This document shows positions 23,092 to 31,486 of a DNA stretch of 64,000 nt, piece by piece (within the stretch, counting starts at the first letter, position 1; the number at the start of each line of letters is the position of its first letter). Source of the stretch: Hymenobacter glacieicola. Its GTDB lineage: Bacteria; Bacteroidota; Bacteroidia; Cytophagales; Hymenobacteraceae. The position numbers and the translations under genes were made by a program. Location: assembly GCF_014640315.1 (NCBI RefSeq), contig NZ_BMGS01000005.1, positions 1-64,000 of the forward strand, in the 5' to 3' direction. The notes under the pieces are model-generated. The model was not told where the DNA came from. It made no database searches and was given only the letters and a program-made list of their open reading frames with translations.

Positions 23092-25608
23092 AGCAGATTT
23101 CTGAAAATTTCTTTTTTAACCTTGCTCACGCTCCTCGTTAGCGTGGTGGGCGGCGTGTGGTTGGGGCAGGACCGAATCATCGGCTTGTTTGTGCAGGCCC
23201 TGAACCGGCACCTGCAAGTACCCGTGCAGGCCAGCCGCCTGGAGGTGTCGGTGCTGGATCAGTTTCCGCGCTTGTCCGTGACTTTGCACAACGTGGTAGT
23301 GGCCGGCTCCGAGCCCGCCGACACTGTGAAGCTGGCCCGGGCCCGACGACTCTACTGCGCCTTTGATGCCTGGGACTTGCTGGCCGGCCGCTACCGTATT
23401 CGGGCCGTAACCCTAGCCGACGCGCAGGTGCGGGTGCGCCGCAACGCCCAGGGCCGGGGCAACTACCACGTCCTGCGCCCCGATACTGCTGCTTCCGCTG
23501 CCACCTCACCCTTCAGTATGGAGCTGGAGGGTATTGAGCTGCAGCGGGTGCGGGTGCTGTATGAAGACGCCGGCCGGCATCAGCACTTCAGCCTGCACAC
23601 CCCGCAACTGCGGGCTACCCTGGGCATATCGGATACCCAACTAGATATTGCCGCCCAAGGGGTAGCACAAGTGGAAGCCTTGCGGCTGGGGAACGACGAG
23701 TATTTTCAAAACAAGGAGCTGACAGTAAGCACGACACTGGTCATCGACCGGCCTGGCCAGCAGCTGACTATTCAACCCTCCCAGATCCACATCGGCCCCG
23801 CGGCCTATGCCGTGGCGGGCACCATCGACTACCAGCGGGCCGCCGTGCTGGACGTGCGCTGTGAGGCCACCGGAGCCGACGTGCAGTCGGTGCTGGCCTT
23901 GCTACCGCCCCGCCTGACCCGGCGGCTAGCGGGCTACCGAAGCCAGGGGGCGGTGTATTTCGGGGGTACGGTGCGCGGCGAGTTGTCCGGGACCCGAAAC
24001 CCCACAGTGGCGGTGCAATTCGGTTGTAAGGAAGCCTCTTTCTACCACCCCCGCTATCAGCAGGCCATTGACCACGTCAGCCTCACCGGGGCTTTCACCA
24101 ACGGAAGCGCTCAGGCCGCCCGTACCACCGAGCTAACCCTGACTACTGTGCGGGGACAGCTCAGCGGTAGGCCTTTTAGTGGCAATGTGCGAATCCGCAA
24201 CTTCGCGGACCCACGGCTACAACTGCAGGCTCAGGCGGAACTGGACGTAGCCCGCGCCGTGCGTTTCTTCCCGCTCGCTACCGTGCGCCAGGCCCGCGGC
24301 AATGCCACGGTGCGGCTACAACTAAACGGGCGCTTACAGGAGCTGCGCCAGCGGCCCACGGCGGCCCAGGCCAGCGGGGAGCTGACCCTGCGGGACGTGT
24401 ACCTGCAGCTGCGCGACTTTCGGCAGCCGTTTACGCACCTCACGGGCCGTTTGCAGCTGCAAGGCCCCGATGTGGCCGTGCCCACCCTAAGTGGGAAGCT
24501 CGGCAACTCCGACTTCCGGGGCCGAGGCACCCTGCGCAACGTAACCAGTTGGCTGCTCCGGCCTGGTCAGCCACTCCGCCTGGAGGCCGTGGTAACCAGT
24601 CGCTTACTTGATTTCAACCAGCTGCTCTACGCCTACCAACCTACCCCTACTGTCAAAAACCAAAACAGTGCTGCAAGAGGAGACGGGTTGCGCGTGCCGG
24701 CCAGCATCGCCCTCAACCTACAGACTACGGCTGCTCAACTTCGCTTTCGGCGGTTGCGGGGGCGCAACTTGCGCGGAACTCTGCAGTTGCAGGACCGGGT
24801 ATTCACCTCTGCTGGTCTGACGTTGCTGGCCGCCGGGGGCCAAGTAAGCGTGCGGGGCCGTGTGGATGTGCGCCAGCCCCAGCTTGTGAAAGCCAGCACT
24901 GTGGTAGGCTGCCAGCAGGTGCCGCTGGATAGCTTATTCTATGTGTTCGAAGATTTCGGGCAGCAGTTCATCACCCAGCGCCACTTGCGGGGCCGGCTCA
25001 CGGCTACGGCCGAAGTGGATTCTTACTTCGACCAGCACTTAACTCCGCTTACGGACCGCCTCGAGGCTGAGGTGCACGCTACCGTCCGGCAGGGTGAGCT
25101 ACTTAACTTCGAGCCCATGCAGAAGCTGAGCTTTCTGGCCAGCCGCGCCACCCTGCGTCACCTGCGGTTTGCGGAGCTGCAGAACCGCCTCTACGTGCAA
25201 AGCCGGACTGTGTACGTGCCCGAAATGGATATTCGGTCCAACGTAAAAGCCGCCTCCCTGATCCGGGTGACGGGCACGCACACGTTTGATCAGCAGATGG
25301 ACTACCACGTCCGGATTCCGCTGTTGCCTGGGCTGCTGCCTCAAGTTCGGGCGGGGGCCGAGGGGCCCATGCTGCGCCTGGCTATTCAGGGCAATGAGCG
25401 GGACTTCACCATTCGCTACGAGCGGGCCGTTCGGGAGCCCGCTGCGCCAGCAGTGGCGAGACCGGCCACCGGTACCCGTCCCAGTGACCTGGGTAATACA
25501 TCGGGTGCTGCGGCTGCTCCTGCCACCGTGGCAAAGCCCAGTTTTGAGATAAAAAAACCGGTAAAAAAGCCGGCTCAGCCGCAAACCGGCGAGTACTTTG
25601 ACTTCTAG
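23089..25608 (+). CDS. AsmA-family protein
   Basis: An 839-residue envelope protein with an N-terminal membrane anchor (about residues 5-25, 'ISFLTLLTLLVSVVGGVWL'), then a long beta-rich body. AsmA features: 'PVQASRLEVSVLDQFPRLSVTLHNVVV' near residue 45, which is the typical AsmA N-terminal domain, and a C-terminal 'HVRIPLLPGLLPQVRAG' segment of the AsmA_2 type. The family acts in the inner membrane or periplasm and is linked to lipid transport and outer-membrane assembly. The end is Lys/Pro-rich. The start is a GTG at 23089, chosen because the strongest ribosome binding site in the window, aggagg, lies at 23075-23080; the frame is open much further upstream. Confidence 0.82.
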   Translation: MSRFLKISFLTLLTLLVSVVGGVWLGQDRIIGLFVQALNRHLQVPVQASRLEVSVLDQFPRLSVTLHNVVVAGSEPADTVKLARARRLYCAFDAWDLLAGRYRIRAVTLADAQVRVRRNAQGRGNYHVLRPDTAASAATSPFSMELEGIELQRVRVLYEDAGRHQHFSLHTPQLRATLGISDTQLDIAAQGVAQVEALRLGNDEYFQNKELTVSTTLVIDRPGQQLTIQPSQIHIGPAAYAVAGTIDYQRAAVLDVRCEATGADVQSVLALLPPRLTRRLAGYRSQGAVYFGGTVRGELSGTRNPTVAVQFGCKEASFYHPRYQQAIDHVSLTGAFTNGSAQAARTTELTLTTVRGQLSGRPFSGNVRIRNFADPRLQLQAQAELDVARAVRFFPLATVRQARGNATVRLQLNGRLQELRQRPTAAQASGELTLRDVYLQLRDFRQPFTHLTGRLQLQGPDVAVPTLSGKLGNSDFRGRGTLRNVTSWLLRPGQPLRLEAVVTSRLLDFNQLLYAYQPTPTVKNQNSAARGDGLRVPASIALNLQTTAAQLRFRRLRGRNLRGTLQLQDRVFTSAGLTLLAAGGQVSVRGRVDVRQPQLVKASTVVGCQQVPLDSLFYVFEDFGQQFITQRHLRGRLTATAEVDSYFDQHLTPLTDRLEAEVHATVRQGELLNFEPMQKLSFLASRATLRHLRFAELQNRLYVQSRTVYVPEMDIRSNVKAASLIRVTGTHTFDQQMDYHVRIPLLPGLLPQVRAGAEGPMLRLAIQGNERDFTIRYERAVREPAAPAVARPATGTRPSDLGNTSGAAAAPATVAKPSFEIKKPVKKPAQPQTGEYFDF

Positions 25609-25789
25609 AATAAGGTAGAACAGGCGCTGAACGAGGAAGTAAGGCGTTGTAAGTCAGTGCTAAAGAGTGGAAGGTGGCTGAGCGGGTAGGACAAGTGGGG
25701 GCTGATTGTGGTCAGGAAGCGAGGCTAACCTATCCGAAGAGCTTGCGTTAAGGGTAGCTGATTTATTTCCACCTACTTTCCTTCCTGTC

Positions 25790-26695
25790 ATGAACGATAC
25801 GCAACTCCTGCAGAACTACTCCGACCAGGAAAAAGCCGCTTACTTGAGCGTTATTGCTAGCCTAGCTTCCGCTGACCGCGAAGCTTCCGCCGCTGAAATA
25901 GAATTCCTGCAGCAACTTGCCCACCAGGCCAACCTGAGCGGTGGCGCCACCCAACAGGTGCTAAGTGCTGCCAAAGATGCCTCCAATGAAAGTATCAAAG
26001 GCAACCTGGATGCCCTGCGCTCCAGCGACCTGCGTTTTTCCCTGGTAACTGACTTGATCAGCTTTGCCCGCGCCGATGGTGCTTACTCCAATACGGAGGA
26101 AGAAATGGTAAACAAAATTGCCGCCTACCTCGGCATCAATCAGCAGCAAACGCAGGTTCTGGAACAAGTAGTTGACCAGGCCGCGCAAGTACCCCACGAT
26201 GCCAACGACCCAGCCAAGCAAGGCTTCCTGGGTGGCATCACCGACAAGCTCTCCAACGTTGGGATTCCCAAAGGAGCCCTGATGGCCGGCTTGTTGGGGG
26301 TAGTAGCCCCCATGGTTATTTCGAAAGTGATGAACCGTGGCGGCGGTATGCCCGGCGGTGGTGGCTTGCTGGGCGGCATGACCGGCGGTGGTAGTATGGG
26401 GGGCCTGCTCGGTGGAGCGGCCCAAAGCGGCATGGGTGGTTTGCTGGGCGGTTTGCTCGGGGGCGGCTTGCTCGGCGGCATGATGGGCGGCGGGGGGCAG
26501 CAAAGCTCCTACGGCAACTATCCGCAGCAAGGCTCGCACGTAGGTAGCGGCGGCCTGGGCTCCCTGATGTCCATCTTGGGCGGCCTAGGTGGCCAGCCCA
26601 ACATGCAGCCCCGCAGCGCCGGCGGTGGCGGGCTGGGCGGCCTGATGAACGGCGGCATGGGCGGCTTGCTCGGCGGTCTGCTCGGCGGCCGGTAG
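25790..26695 (+). CDS. TerB-like protein with Gly/Leu/Met-rich tail
   Basis: A 301-residue protein. Residues 10-140 look like a TerB (tellurite-resistance B) type helical domain: 'EKAAYLSVIASLASADREASAAEIEFLQQLA' and 'ISFARADGAYSNTEEEMVNKIAAYLG', each with the acidic helix ends that bind metal in TerB. Residues about 165-180 are a short hydrophobic stretch. The remaining 120 residues are low complexity: many GGLLGG, GGMGG and GGG units. The tail resembles polyglycine linkers or self-assembling tracts. No other ter gene is near. ATG 25790 is used; upstream frame has no support. Function unknown. Confidence 0.7.
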   Translation: MNDTQLLQNYSDQEKAAYLSVIASLASADREASAAEIEFLQQLAHQANLSGGATQQVLSAAKDASNESIKGNLDALRSSDLRFSLVTDLISFARADGAYSNTEEEMVNKIAAYLGINQQQTQVLEQVVDQAAQVPHDANDPAKQGFLGGITDKLSNVGIPKGALMAGLLGVVAPMVISKVMNRGGGMPGGGGLLGGMTGGGSMGGLLGGAAQSGMGGLLGGLLGGGLLGGMMGGGGQQSSYGNYPQQGSHVGSGGLGSLMSILGGLGGQPNMQPRSAGGGGLGGLMNGGMGGLLGGLLGGR

Positions 26696-26723
26696 TGCCT
26701 CTTGCCCAAGAAATAAGGCATAA

Positions 26724-26762
26724 AAAAGGCGGGCTGCTCCTCTTGGGGGCAGCCCGCCTTTT
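26724..26762. terminator. Bidirectional terminator, TerB-like / MscS
   Basis: A 14-bp stem (26724-26737 with 26749-26762) flanked by A-run and T-run, placed between the ends of the two convergent genes. Confidence 0.85.
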
Positions 26763-26781
26763 CTATGGTTGTTAGGTCGCC

Positions 26782-27891
26782 CTAGCTTGGTAAGCCGACC
26801 AGTTGCACCACCGTAGTGCCCGTGCTGGCGAAGGCCCCGCCGGCGGCTTCCACTACCTCCACCAGGCGGTAGTTGAGTTGCTCTTTCACCTGTAAGTACT
26901 CTTCGTAGTTCGTAGTCTCTACGAAGTACTGCACGGTTACTTCCTTGGCGGCGGGAGTAAGGGCCGCAAACTGAACTTGTACTTCCTTGGTTACCAGTGG
27001 GTTTTCTTCGAGGGCCAGCTTGCCTTCTTCCACAATACGGTGGAGCTGCTGGCTGGTGGTAGCGTGGCTCAGCGCCAGCGTGAAGCTTACCCGCCGGGCC
27101 GTGCGTAGCGACAGGTTGTCCAGGGGCTTGTCGATCATGCTTTTGTTGGGCACCGTAACGTAGCTTTTCTCCGCCGTGCGCAGGCGCGTACTCCGGAAGC
27201 CTACCTTCTCCACGGTGCCCGTTACGGCGCCTACCTCTACCAGGTCGCCAACTGCAAAGGGCCGGTCGAGGAAGATGGTAAAGGAGGCAATCAGATTTTC
27301 GAGGCTTTCCTTGGCGGCAAACGCCACGGCCAGCCCGCCAATGCCTAAGCCCCCGATAAGGGCCGTTACGTTGACTCCGAATACTTTACTGAGCATCACC
27401 AGAAAAGCCAGCGTCAGGACCAGGACTTTCAGCAGGTCTTTGGCGAAGGGAATGAGCTGGTCGTTGAGGCGGGAAACCTGCGTTTCTGCCCGGCGGCGAA
27501 ACACCAGCACCAGAAAGTCGATCAGGCGCAGCCCAATCCAGGCTACGCCCGTGATAATGGCAACCTGATAGAGCCGGAACAGCGCGACCTGGGGCCAGGG
27601 CTCATGCTTGGAAATATCGGCGCTGCGCACGGGGTAGTCCAGAATCTGGAAGGCCAAGTATATCGTGACGAAAAACACCACGATGGACACGGGCTGAATC
27701 AGCAGGGCTTGGAACTGCTGCTCACTGACGCCCTCCGTGCGCTTGCGGATAAAGCGAAACACCAGCTTCGAGAGCAGGCGGGAAAGCAAGGTTTTAAAGG
27801 CGTACCCGAACAGCAAAATGCCCAGGCACGTCAGGTAGGCCCCCACGTTGTTGCCAAGGAAGCGGTAGTTCAGAATTTCCTGAAGGGTCAT
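26782..27891 (-). CDS. Mechanosensitive ion channel, MscS family
   Basis: A 369-residue channel of the MscS type, which opens on membrane tension to release solutes in hypo-osmotic shock. Three to five membrane helices lie in residues 20-215. The pore helix region 'NVTALIGGLGIGGLAVAFAAKESLENLIAS' near residue 185 is the most conserved part and shows the Gly/Ala packing of MscS TM3, followed by 'FTIFLDRPFAVGDLVEVG' and the beta domain 'GTVEKVGFRSTRLRT'. The ATG at 27891 is preferred; the frame is open upstream for 29 more codons with no family support. Confidence 0.92.
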   Translation of the reverse strand: MTLQEILNYRFLGNNVGAYLTCLGILLFGYAFKTLLSRLLSKLVFRFIRKRTEGVSEQQFQALLIQPVSIVVFFVTIYLAFQILDYPVRSADISKHEPWPQVALFRLYQVAIITGVAWIGLRLIDFLVLVFRRRAETQVSRLNDQLIPFAKDLLKVLVLTLAFLVMLSKVFGVNVTALIGGLGIGGLAVAFAAKESLENLIASFTIFLDRPFAVGDLVEVGAVTGTVEKVGFRSTRLRTAEKSYVTVPNKSMIDKPLDNLSLRTARRVSFTLALSHATTSQQLHRIVEEGKLALEENPLVTKEVQVQFAALTPAAKEVTVQYFVETTNYEEYLQVKEQLNYRLVEVVEAAGGAFASTGTTVVQLVGLPS

Positions 27892-28008
27892 GGGTGAGGT
27901 CTGGGGGGCTGGGGGCTTGAGAACTGCGGTTCTTGGCTGGTGTGCTGCTAGCTTCTTGCGTCGTTGCACATCGTCCAAGGCCTATATTCCTAAGACCCCA
28001 AGCCGCAA

Positions 28009-29238
28009 TTATACCAACTGGCGCAGTGCCATTTCGAACGACTTCTGGGCAATGCCGGTAGTCGCCTCGCTCTGCTGACGAGTGCGTTGCAGGGCTGCCC
28101 GGATGATGGTGGAGGTGTCTTGGAAAATAGCCTGGTCGGTAATTTCGGCGTTGGATTCCATTAGGTAGGCAAACACACGGGCCATGCCGCAGTTGGCAAT
28201 AAAATCAGGAATTACGCTGACGTTGGCATCGGCAAACTCGCCGGTGGGCCCGAAGAAGATTTCCGGGTCCTGGAAGGGTACGTTGGCCCCGCAGGAAATA
28301 ACTTCTAGTCCGCCCGCTACCAGCTGCTCTACCTGCCCGCGTGCTACCAGGCGGGAAGCCGCCGCCGGAATAAAGATTTCGGCCCCGCTGCTCCAGATGC
28401 GCTGGTTTACTTCCTCAAAGGAAAGTAGGTTGCTGGCCGCCAGAGCATTGCCTTCGCGCTGCAAAAACAGCGTCCGAATTTCTTCCAGCGAAAACCCTTC
28501 TTCCTTGATAAGGCCACCCGCCCGGTCGATGATGCCCGTGATGCGGGCGCCCTGGGTGGCCAGGTAGTAAGCCGCCGCCGCGCCTACGTTGCCCCAGCCC
28601 TGAATAAGAGTGCGCTTGCCGGCCACGGAGCGGCCGCCCCAAAGCTCATAGTAGTGGCGGACGGCTTCGGCTACCCCATACCCCGTAATCAGGTCCGCGA
28701 CGGTGTATTTGCGGCTTAAGTCGGGGGAGAAAGTAGCGTCTTCGAGCACTTTCACCACGCCCTGGCGCAGTTGGCCCAGCTTCTGGATTTTCTGGGGCTC
28801 GGTGGCGCGGTAGTGCCCGTTCACAATGCCCTCCTGCGGGTGCCAGAGGCCGTAGTCCTCCGTAATCGGAATGACGTCGTGAATCTCGTCTACGTTCAGG
28901 TCGCCGCCAGTGCCATAATATGCTTTCAATAAAGGAATTACGGCCCGGTACCAGCGCTCCAGCACGCCGCGCTTGCGTGGGTCCTGAGGGTCGAAGTTGA
29001 TGCCTGACTTGGCGCCGCCAATGGCCGGACCCGAGACGGTGAACTTCACTTCCATGGTTTTGGCTAGGCTCTCCACCTCCCGCTTGTCGAGGCCCTTGCG
29101 CATGCGCGTGCCCCCACCGGCTGCCCCGCCGCGCAGGGAGTTAATCACAACCCAGCCTTCGGCTTCGGTTTCGGCGTCTTTCCACTCAAAAACGATTTCG
29201 GGGCGCTTGTTTTCAAACGTAGCTAGCAGGTCTTTCAT
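28009..29238 (-). CDS. Glu/Leu/Phe/Val dehydrogenase family protein
   Basis: A 409-residue NAD(P)-dependent amino-acid dehydrogenase. It has the family's substrate loop 'RGGAAGGGTRM' (residue ~50), the 'GPAIGGAKSGINFDPQDPRK' lysine region (catalytic lysine in GGAKSG), and the Rossmann 'IQGWGNVGAAAAYYL'. It differs in detail from the leucine dehydrogenase at 9699 and the glutamate dehydrogenase at 47123. The true substrate cannot be told; glutamate- or valine-type are both possible. Its start is set by the promoter: TACCTTTG on the minus strand at 29282-29275 lies over an alternative TTG start, so translation must begin further down, at ATG 29238. It is divergent from an ArsR-type gene. Confidence 0.85.
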   Translation of the reverse strand: MKDLLATFENKRPEIVFEWKDAETEAEGWVVINSLRGGAAGGGTRMRKGLDKREVESLAKTMEVKFTVSGPAIGGAKSGINFDPQDPRKRGVLERWYRAVIPLLKAYYGTGGDLNVDEIHDVIPITEDYGLWHPQEGIVNGHYRATEPQKIQKLGQLRQGVVKVLEDATFSPDLSRKYTVADLITGYGVAEAVRHYYELWGGRSVAGKRTLIQGWGNVGAAAAYYLATQGARITGIIDRAGGLIKEEGFSLEEIRTLFLQREGNALAASNLLSFEEVNQRIWSSGAEIFIPAAASRLVARGQVEQLVAGGLEVISCGANVPFQDPEIFFGPTGEFADANVSVIPDFIANCGMARVFAYLMESNAEITDQAIFQDTSTIIRAALQRTRQQSEATTGIAQKSFEMALRQLV

Positions 29239-29566
29239 CGAAAAATAGTCGGGAGTAGGGTAGGGGTTCCGGCGCAAAGGTAAGCAGCGGCTTTTGGCCT
29301 GTGGTCATGCCGCGCGGGCAAGGCCTCGGCAGACTGGCGCTGCTAATTTCGTGGTCTGCGTAGCCCATTCCCTGACTAGTAATGCTTTACAAGGTCGAGT
29401 TCGTCGTTGCGGCTACTTGCTGCGTACAAGGGAAAGAGGATGCAAATCCGTTGGATTTGTAAATTTTTTTGGCAGCTGGTACGTTAAAAGGAACTATGCA
29501 GCCGTAGAATATCGTATTAGCCATATTCCTGCCTGCCCCACCCTGGTACCACCGTTGTAACGACAT
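29239..29566. other. Divergent regulatory gap with two inverted repeats
   Basis: A 328-base gap between the dehydrogenase and the ArsR-like gene. It holds the dehydrogenase promoter, a short inverted repeat at 29443-29459 (caaatcc/ggatttg around 3 bases) followed by an A/T run, and a second at 29507-29528 (gaatat, ten bases, atattc). Either repeat could be the operator of the regulator encoded next door. No exact TAnnTTTG element was seen for the plus-strand gene. Confidence 0.5.
29275..29282 (-). promoter_or_regulatory. TAnnTTTG promoter element for the amino-acid dehydrogenase
   Basis: Minus strand TACCTTTG at 29282-29275. Transcription would start near 29268, which leaves a leader of about 30 bases to ATG 29238. 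Confidence 0.6.
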
Positions 29567-29875
29567 ATGAAACCATTGCTTTCAAGAGTAGAGTCCAAAA
29601 AAGTAGACAAGGCCGCCGCCATGCTGAAAGTATTGGCGCACCCCAAACGCTTGGCCATCGTCGATCTGCTCGGCAAAGAGGAGAAGATGACCGTCACGGA
29701 AATCTACCGCTCCCTCGATTTGCCCCAGGCTATTGCCTCCCAGCACCTCATCACCCTCAAAGACCGGGGCATTCTGTCCTCGTTCAAAGTGGGTACCAAG
29801 ATTTACTATTCTCTTTCCATTCCGAAGCTACTGGACGTAATCGATTCCCTGGAGGATTGCTGCGACACCATGTAA
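29567..29875 (+). CDS. ArsR-type winged-helix regulator
   Basis: A 102-residue DNA-binding protein. The central 'LAHPKRLAIVDLLGKEEKMTVTEIYRSLDLPQAIASQHLITLKDRGILSSFKVGTKIYYSL' fits the ArsR helix-turn-helix: the recognition helix 'IASQHLITLK' with S-x-H-L and the wing 'GTKIYYSLS'. It has a CC pair near the C-terminus (residues 98-99, DCCD), which may bind metal or sense redox state, but the usual ELCVCDL metal motif of ArsR is absent. It probably represses itself or the divergent dehydrogenase through the inverted repeats in the gap. A good terminator follows. Confidence 0.85.
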   Translation: MKPLLSRVESKKVDKAAAMLKVLAHPKRLAIVDLLGKEEKMTVTEIYRSLDLPQAIASQHLITLKDRGILSSFKVGTKIYYSLSIPKLLDVIDSLEDCCDTM

Positions 29876-29914
29876 GCCCCGGCTTCGAAGGAGCAACGGT
29901 AACTATTAATAGAT

Positions 29915-29947
29915 AAAAAGCCCTTCTGATGATCAGAAGGGCTTTTT
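29915..29947. terminator. Bidirectional terminator, ArsR-like / hemA
   Basis: A 15-bp perfect stem (29915-29929 with 29933-29947) with a 3-base loop, opening with A5 and ending with T5, between two convergent genes. Confidence 0.9.
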
Positions 29948-29971
29948 GTATGTTTAAGCTTTGCGCCTAAG

Positions 29972-31243
29972 TTAGGCTACGTCGGGCTGGCGCTCTAAGT
30001 CAAACAGGTCCGTTAGCACGTCGATGAGCTGGTCGGCCTCGCCGCGCTTGCAGGCAGCTTTTAGCTGTAGCACGGGCTGCTTGAGAATCTTCTGCATCAG
30101 GGAGCGGGTAATGTCGTCCATGCGCTTGGCCTCCTCCGGGCTCATCTTCTTCTGGAAGCGGTCCATTTCCTCCAAGCGAATCTGCTCCAGGGCGTTCTTC
30201 AGCTTCTGAATGGTCGGCGACACCATCATTTCCTTGGTCCAGTCCTGCAGACCAATCATGCTTTCCTCAATGATGGCCCGCACCTGCGGCACGGCAGCTA
30301 GGCGGCGCTCCAGGGCGGCTGAGGCCTTGCTGTGAATGGCGTCGATGTTATACACCAGCACGCCGGGCACCTGCTCCACGTCAGTGGCAATGCTGCGAGG
30401 CACGGAGAGGTCAATAAAGAACTTATAGCTCAGCACATCAAGGCGCTCCACCATGTCGCGGGTGAAGAAGGGCTCGTCGCGGGCAATGCTGCTAATGATG
30501 ATGTCGGCGTCCTTAAGGCCGGGGACCAAGCTTTCGAAGTCAATAACCTTCAGGCCGCACTCCTGGGCCAGCTCATCAGCCTTAGAGCGGGTGCGGTTGC
30601 AGATGGTCACGTCCTGAAACAGCTTGCTGTCCCCGAAGTGGCGGCAGACATCGGCCCCGATTTCGCCCAGGCCCACCACCAGCACGCGCGGGTTGGCCAT
30701 GTCGGCGGTCAGTTCTTCTACCAGTTCCAGGGCGGCGTAGGAGGTAGAGGCTGCCCCGTCGCGGAAAGAGGTTTCCTGCTGTACGCGCTTGTTGGTAAAG
30801 AAGATAGTGTGCAGCAGGCGGTGCAGGAACGGGCCGGCCGCGTCGGCGTCAGCCGACCACTGGTAGGCCTGCTTCACCTGGTTGCTGATCTGCATGTCGC
30901 CCACTACCTGGGCATCAAGCCCCATGGATACCTCGAAGAGGTGCCGTACAGCGTCGGTGTGCTGGTCGAGAATATCAAAGTAAGGAAAGTACTCGGCCAC
31001 TTCGGGCAGATGCTTGAGCTGACCCAGGGCCTCAATAATGGCGGGGCTCTGGTCGCGCTCAGCGGAATAGTACACTTCCGTGCGGTTACAGGTACTCAGC
31101 ACGAGCAGGTCAGTGAGAGCCAGCTCGTGGTGCAGGGTGTGCAAGAAACGGCGACAGGCAGCCTCATCCAGGGCAATCAGCTCCCGGATTTCCAGAGGAG
31201 CTTTCTTGAAGGAGAGACTAACGGCCTTGAATGGATGGAGCAT
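29972..31243 (-). CDS. hemA: Glutamyl-tRNA reductase
   Basis: HemA reduces glutamyl-tRNA to glutamate-1-semialdehyde, the first committed step of haem synthesis in the C5 pathway. The 423-residue protein has the N-terminal 'SFKKAPLEIRELIAL' (where a canonical histidine is replaced by F/K; see odd points), the catalytic cysteine 52 in 'LSTCNRTEVYY', and the Rossmann 'VLVVGLGEIGADVCRHF' near residue 190. The C-terminal dimer helix follows. The missing His of the usual 'G-x-N-H-x-x-A-P' motif (here SLSFKKAP) is noted but is known to vary in Bacteroidota. The TATTTTTG element at 31272-31279 (minus) places the start at ATG 31243. Confidence 0.92.
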   Translation of the reverse strand: MLHPFKAVSLSFKKAPLEIRELIALDEAACRRFLHTLHHELALTDLLVLSTCNRTEVYYSAERDQSPAIIEALGQLKHLPEVAEYFPYFDILDQHTDAVRHLFEVSMGLDAQVVGDMQISNQVKQAYQWSADADAAGPFLHRLLHTIFFTNKRVQQETSFRDGAASTSYAALELVEELTADMANPRVLVVGLGEIGADVCRHFGDSKLFQDVTICNRTRSKADELAQECGLKVIDFESLVPGLKDADIIISSIARDEPFFTRDMVERLDVLSYKFFIDLSVPRSIATDVEQVPGVLVYNIDAIHSKASAALERRLAAVPQVRAIIEESMIGLQDWTKEMMVSPTIQKLKNALEQIRLEEMDRFQKKMSPEEAKRMDDITRSLMQKILKQPVLQLKAACKRGEADQLIDVLTDLFDLERQPDVA

Positions 31244-31271
31244 AGCTTGTGCTAGTGCGAGAATCAGAGGG

Positions 31272-31279
31272 CAAAAATA
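31272..31279 (-). promoter_or_regulatory. TAnnTTTG promoter element for hemA
   Basis: Minus strand TATTTTTG, exact to the consensus, 29 bases before the hemA ATG. Confidence 0.6.
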
Positions 31280-31486
31280 CAGTACAAATTGCTAGCTTAA
31301 AAACAGTTGATACCCCCGGGTGGTTCGGGCAAACCCACATTGGCGCCGAAAGAGGGGTTTAGGCAGATTAAAGAGTGGTTATTCTCGTTTAATCTAACAA
31401 AAATCATTTCGTTGAACTACGCCCGGTTTGCTTACTGTTGAGTTGCCTCGCTGGCAGGCTCGTATCTTCGCCGGGGTGCGGGCCGT

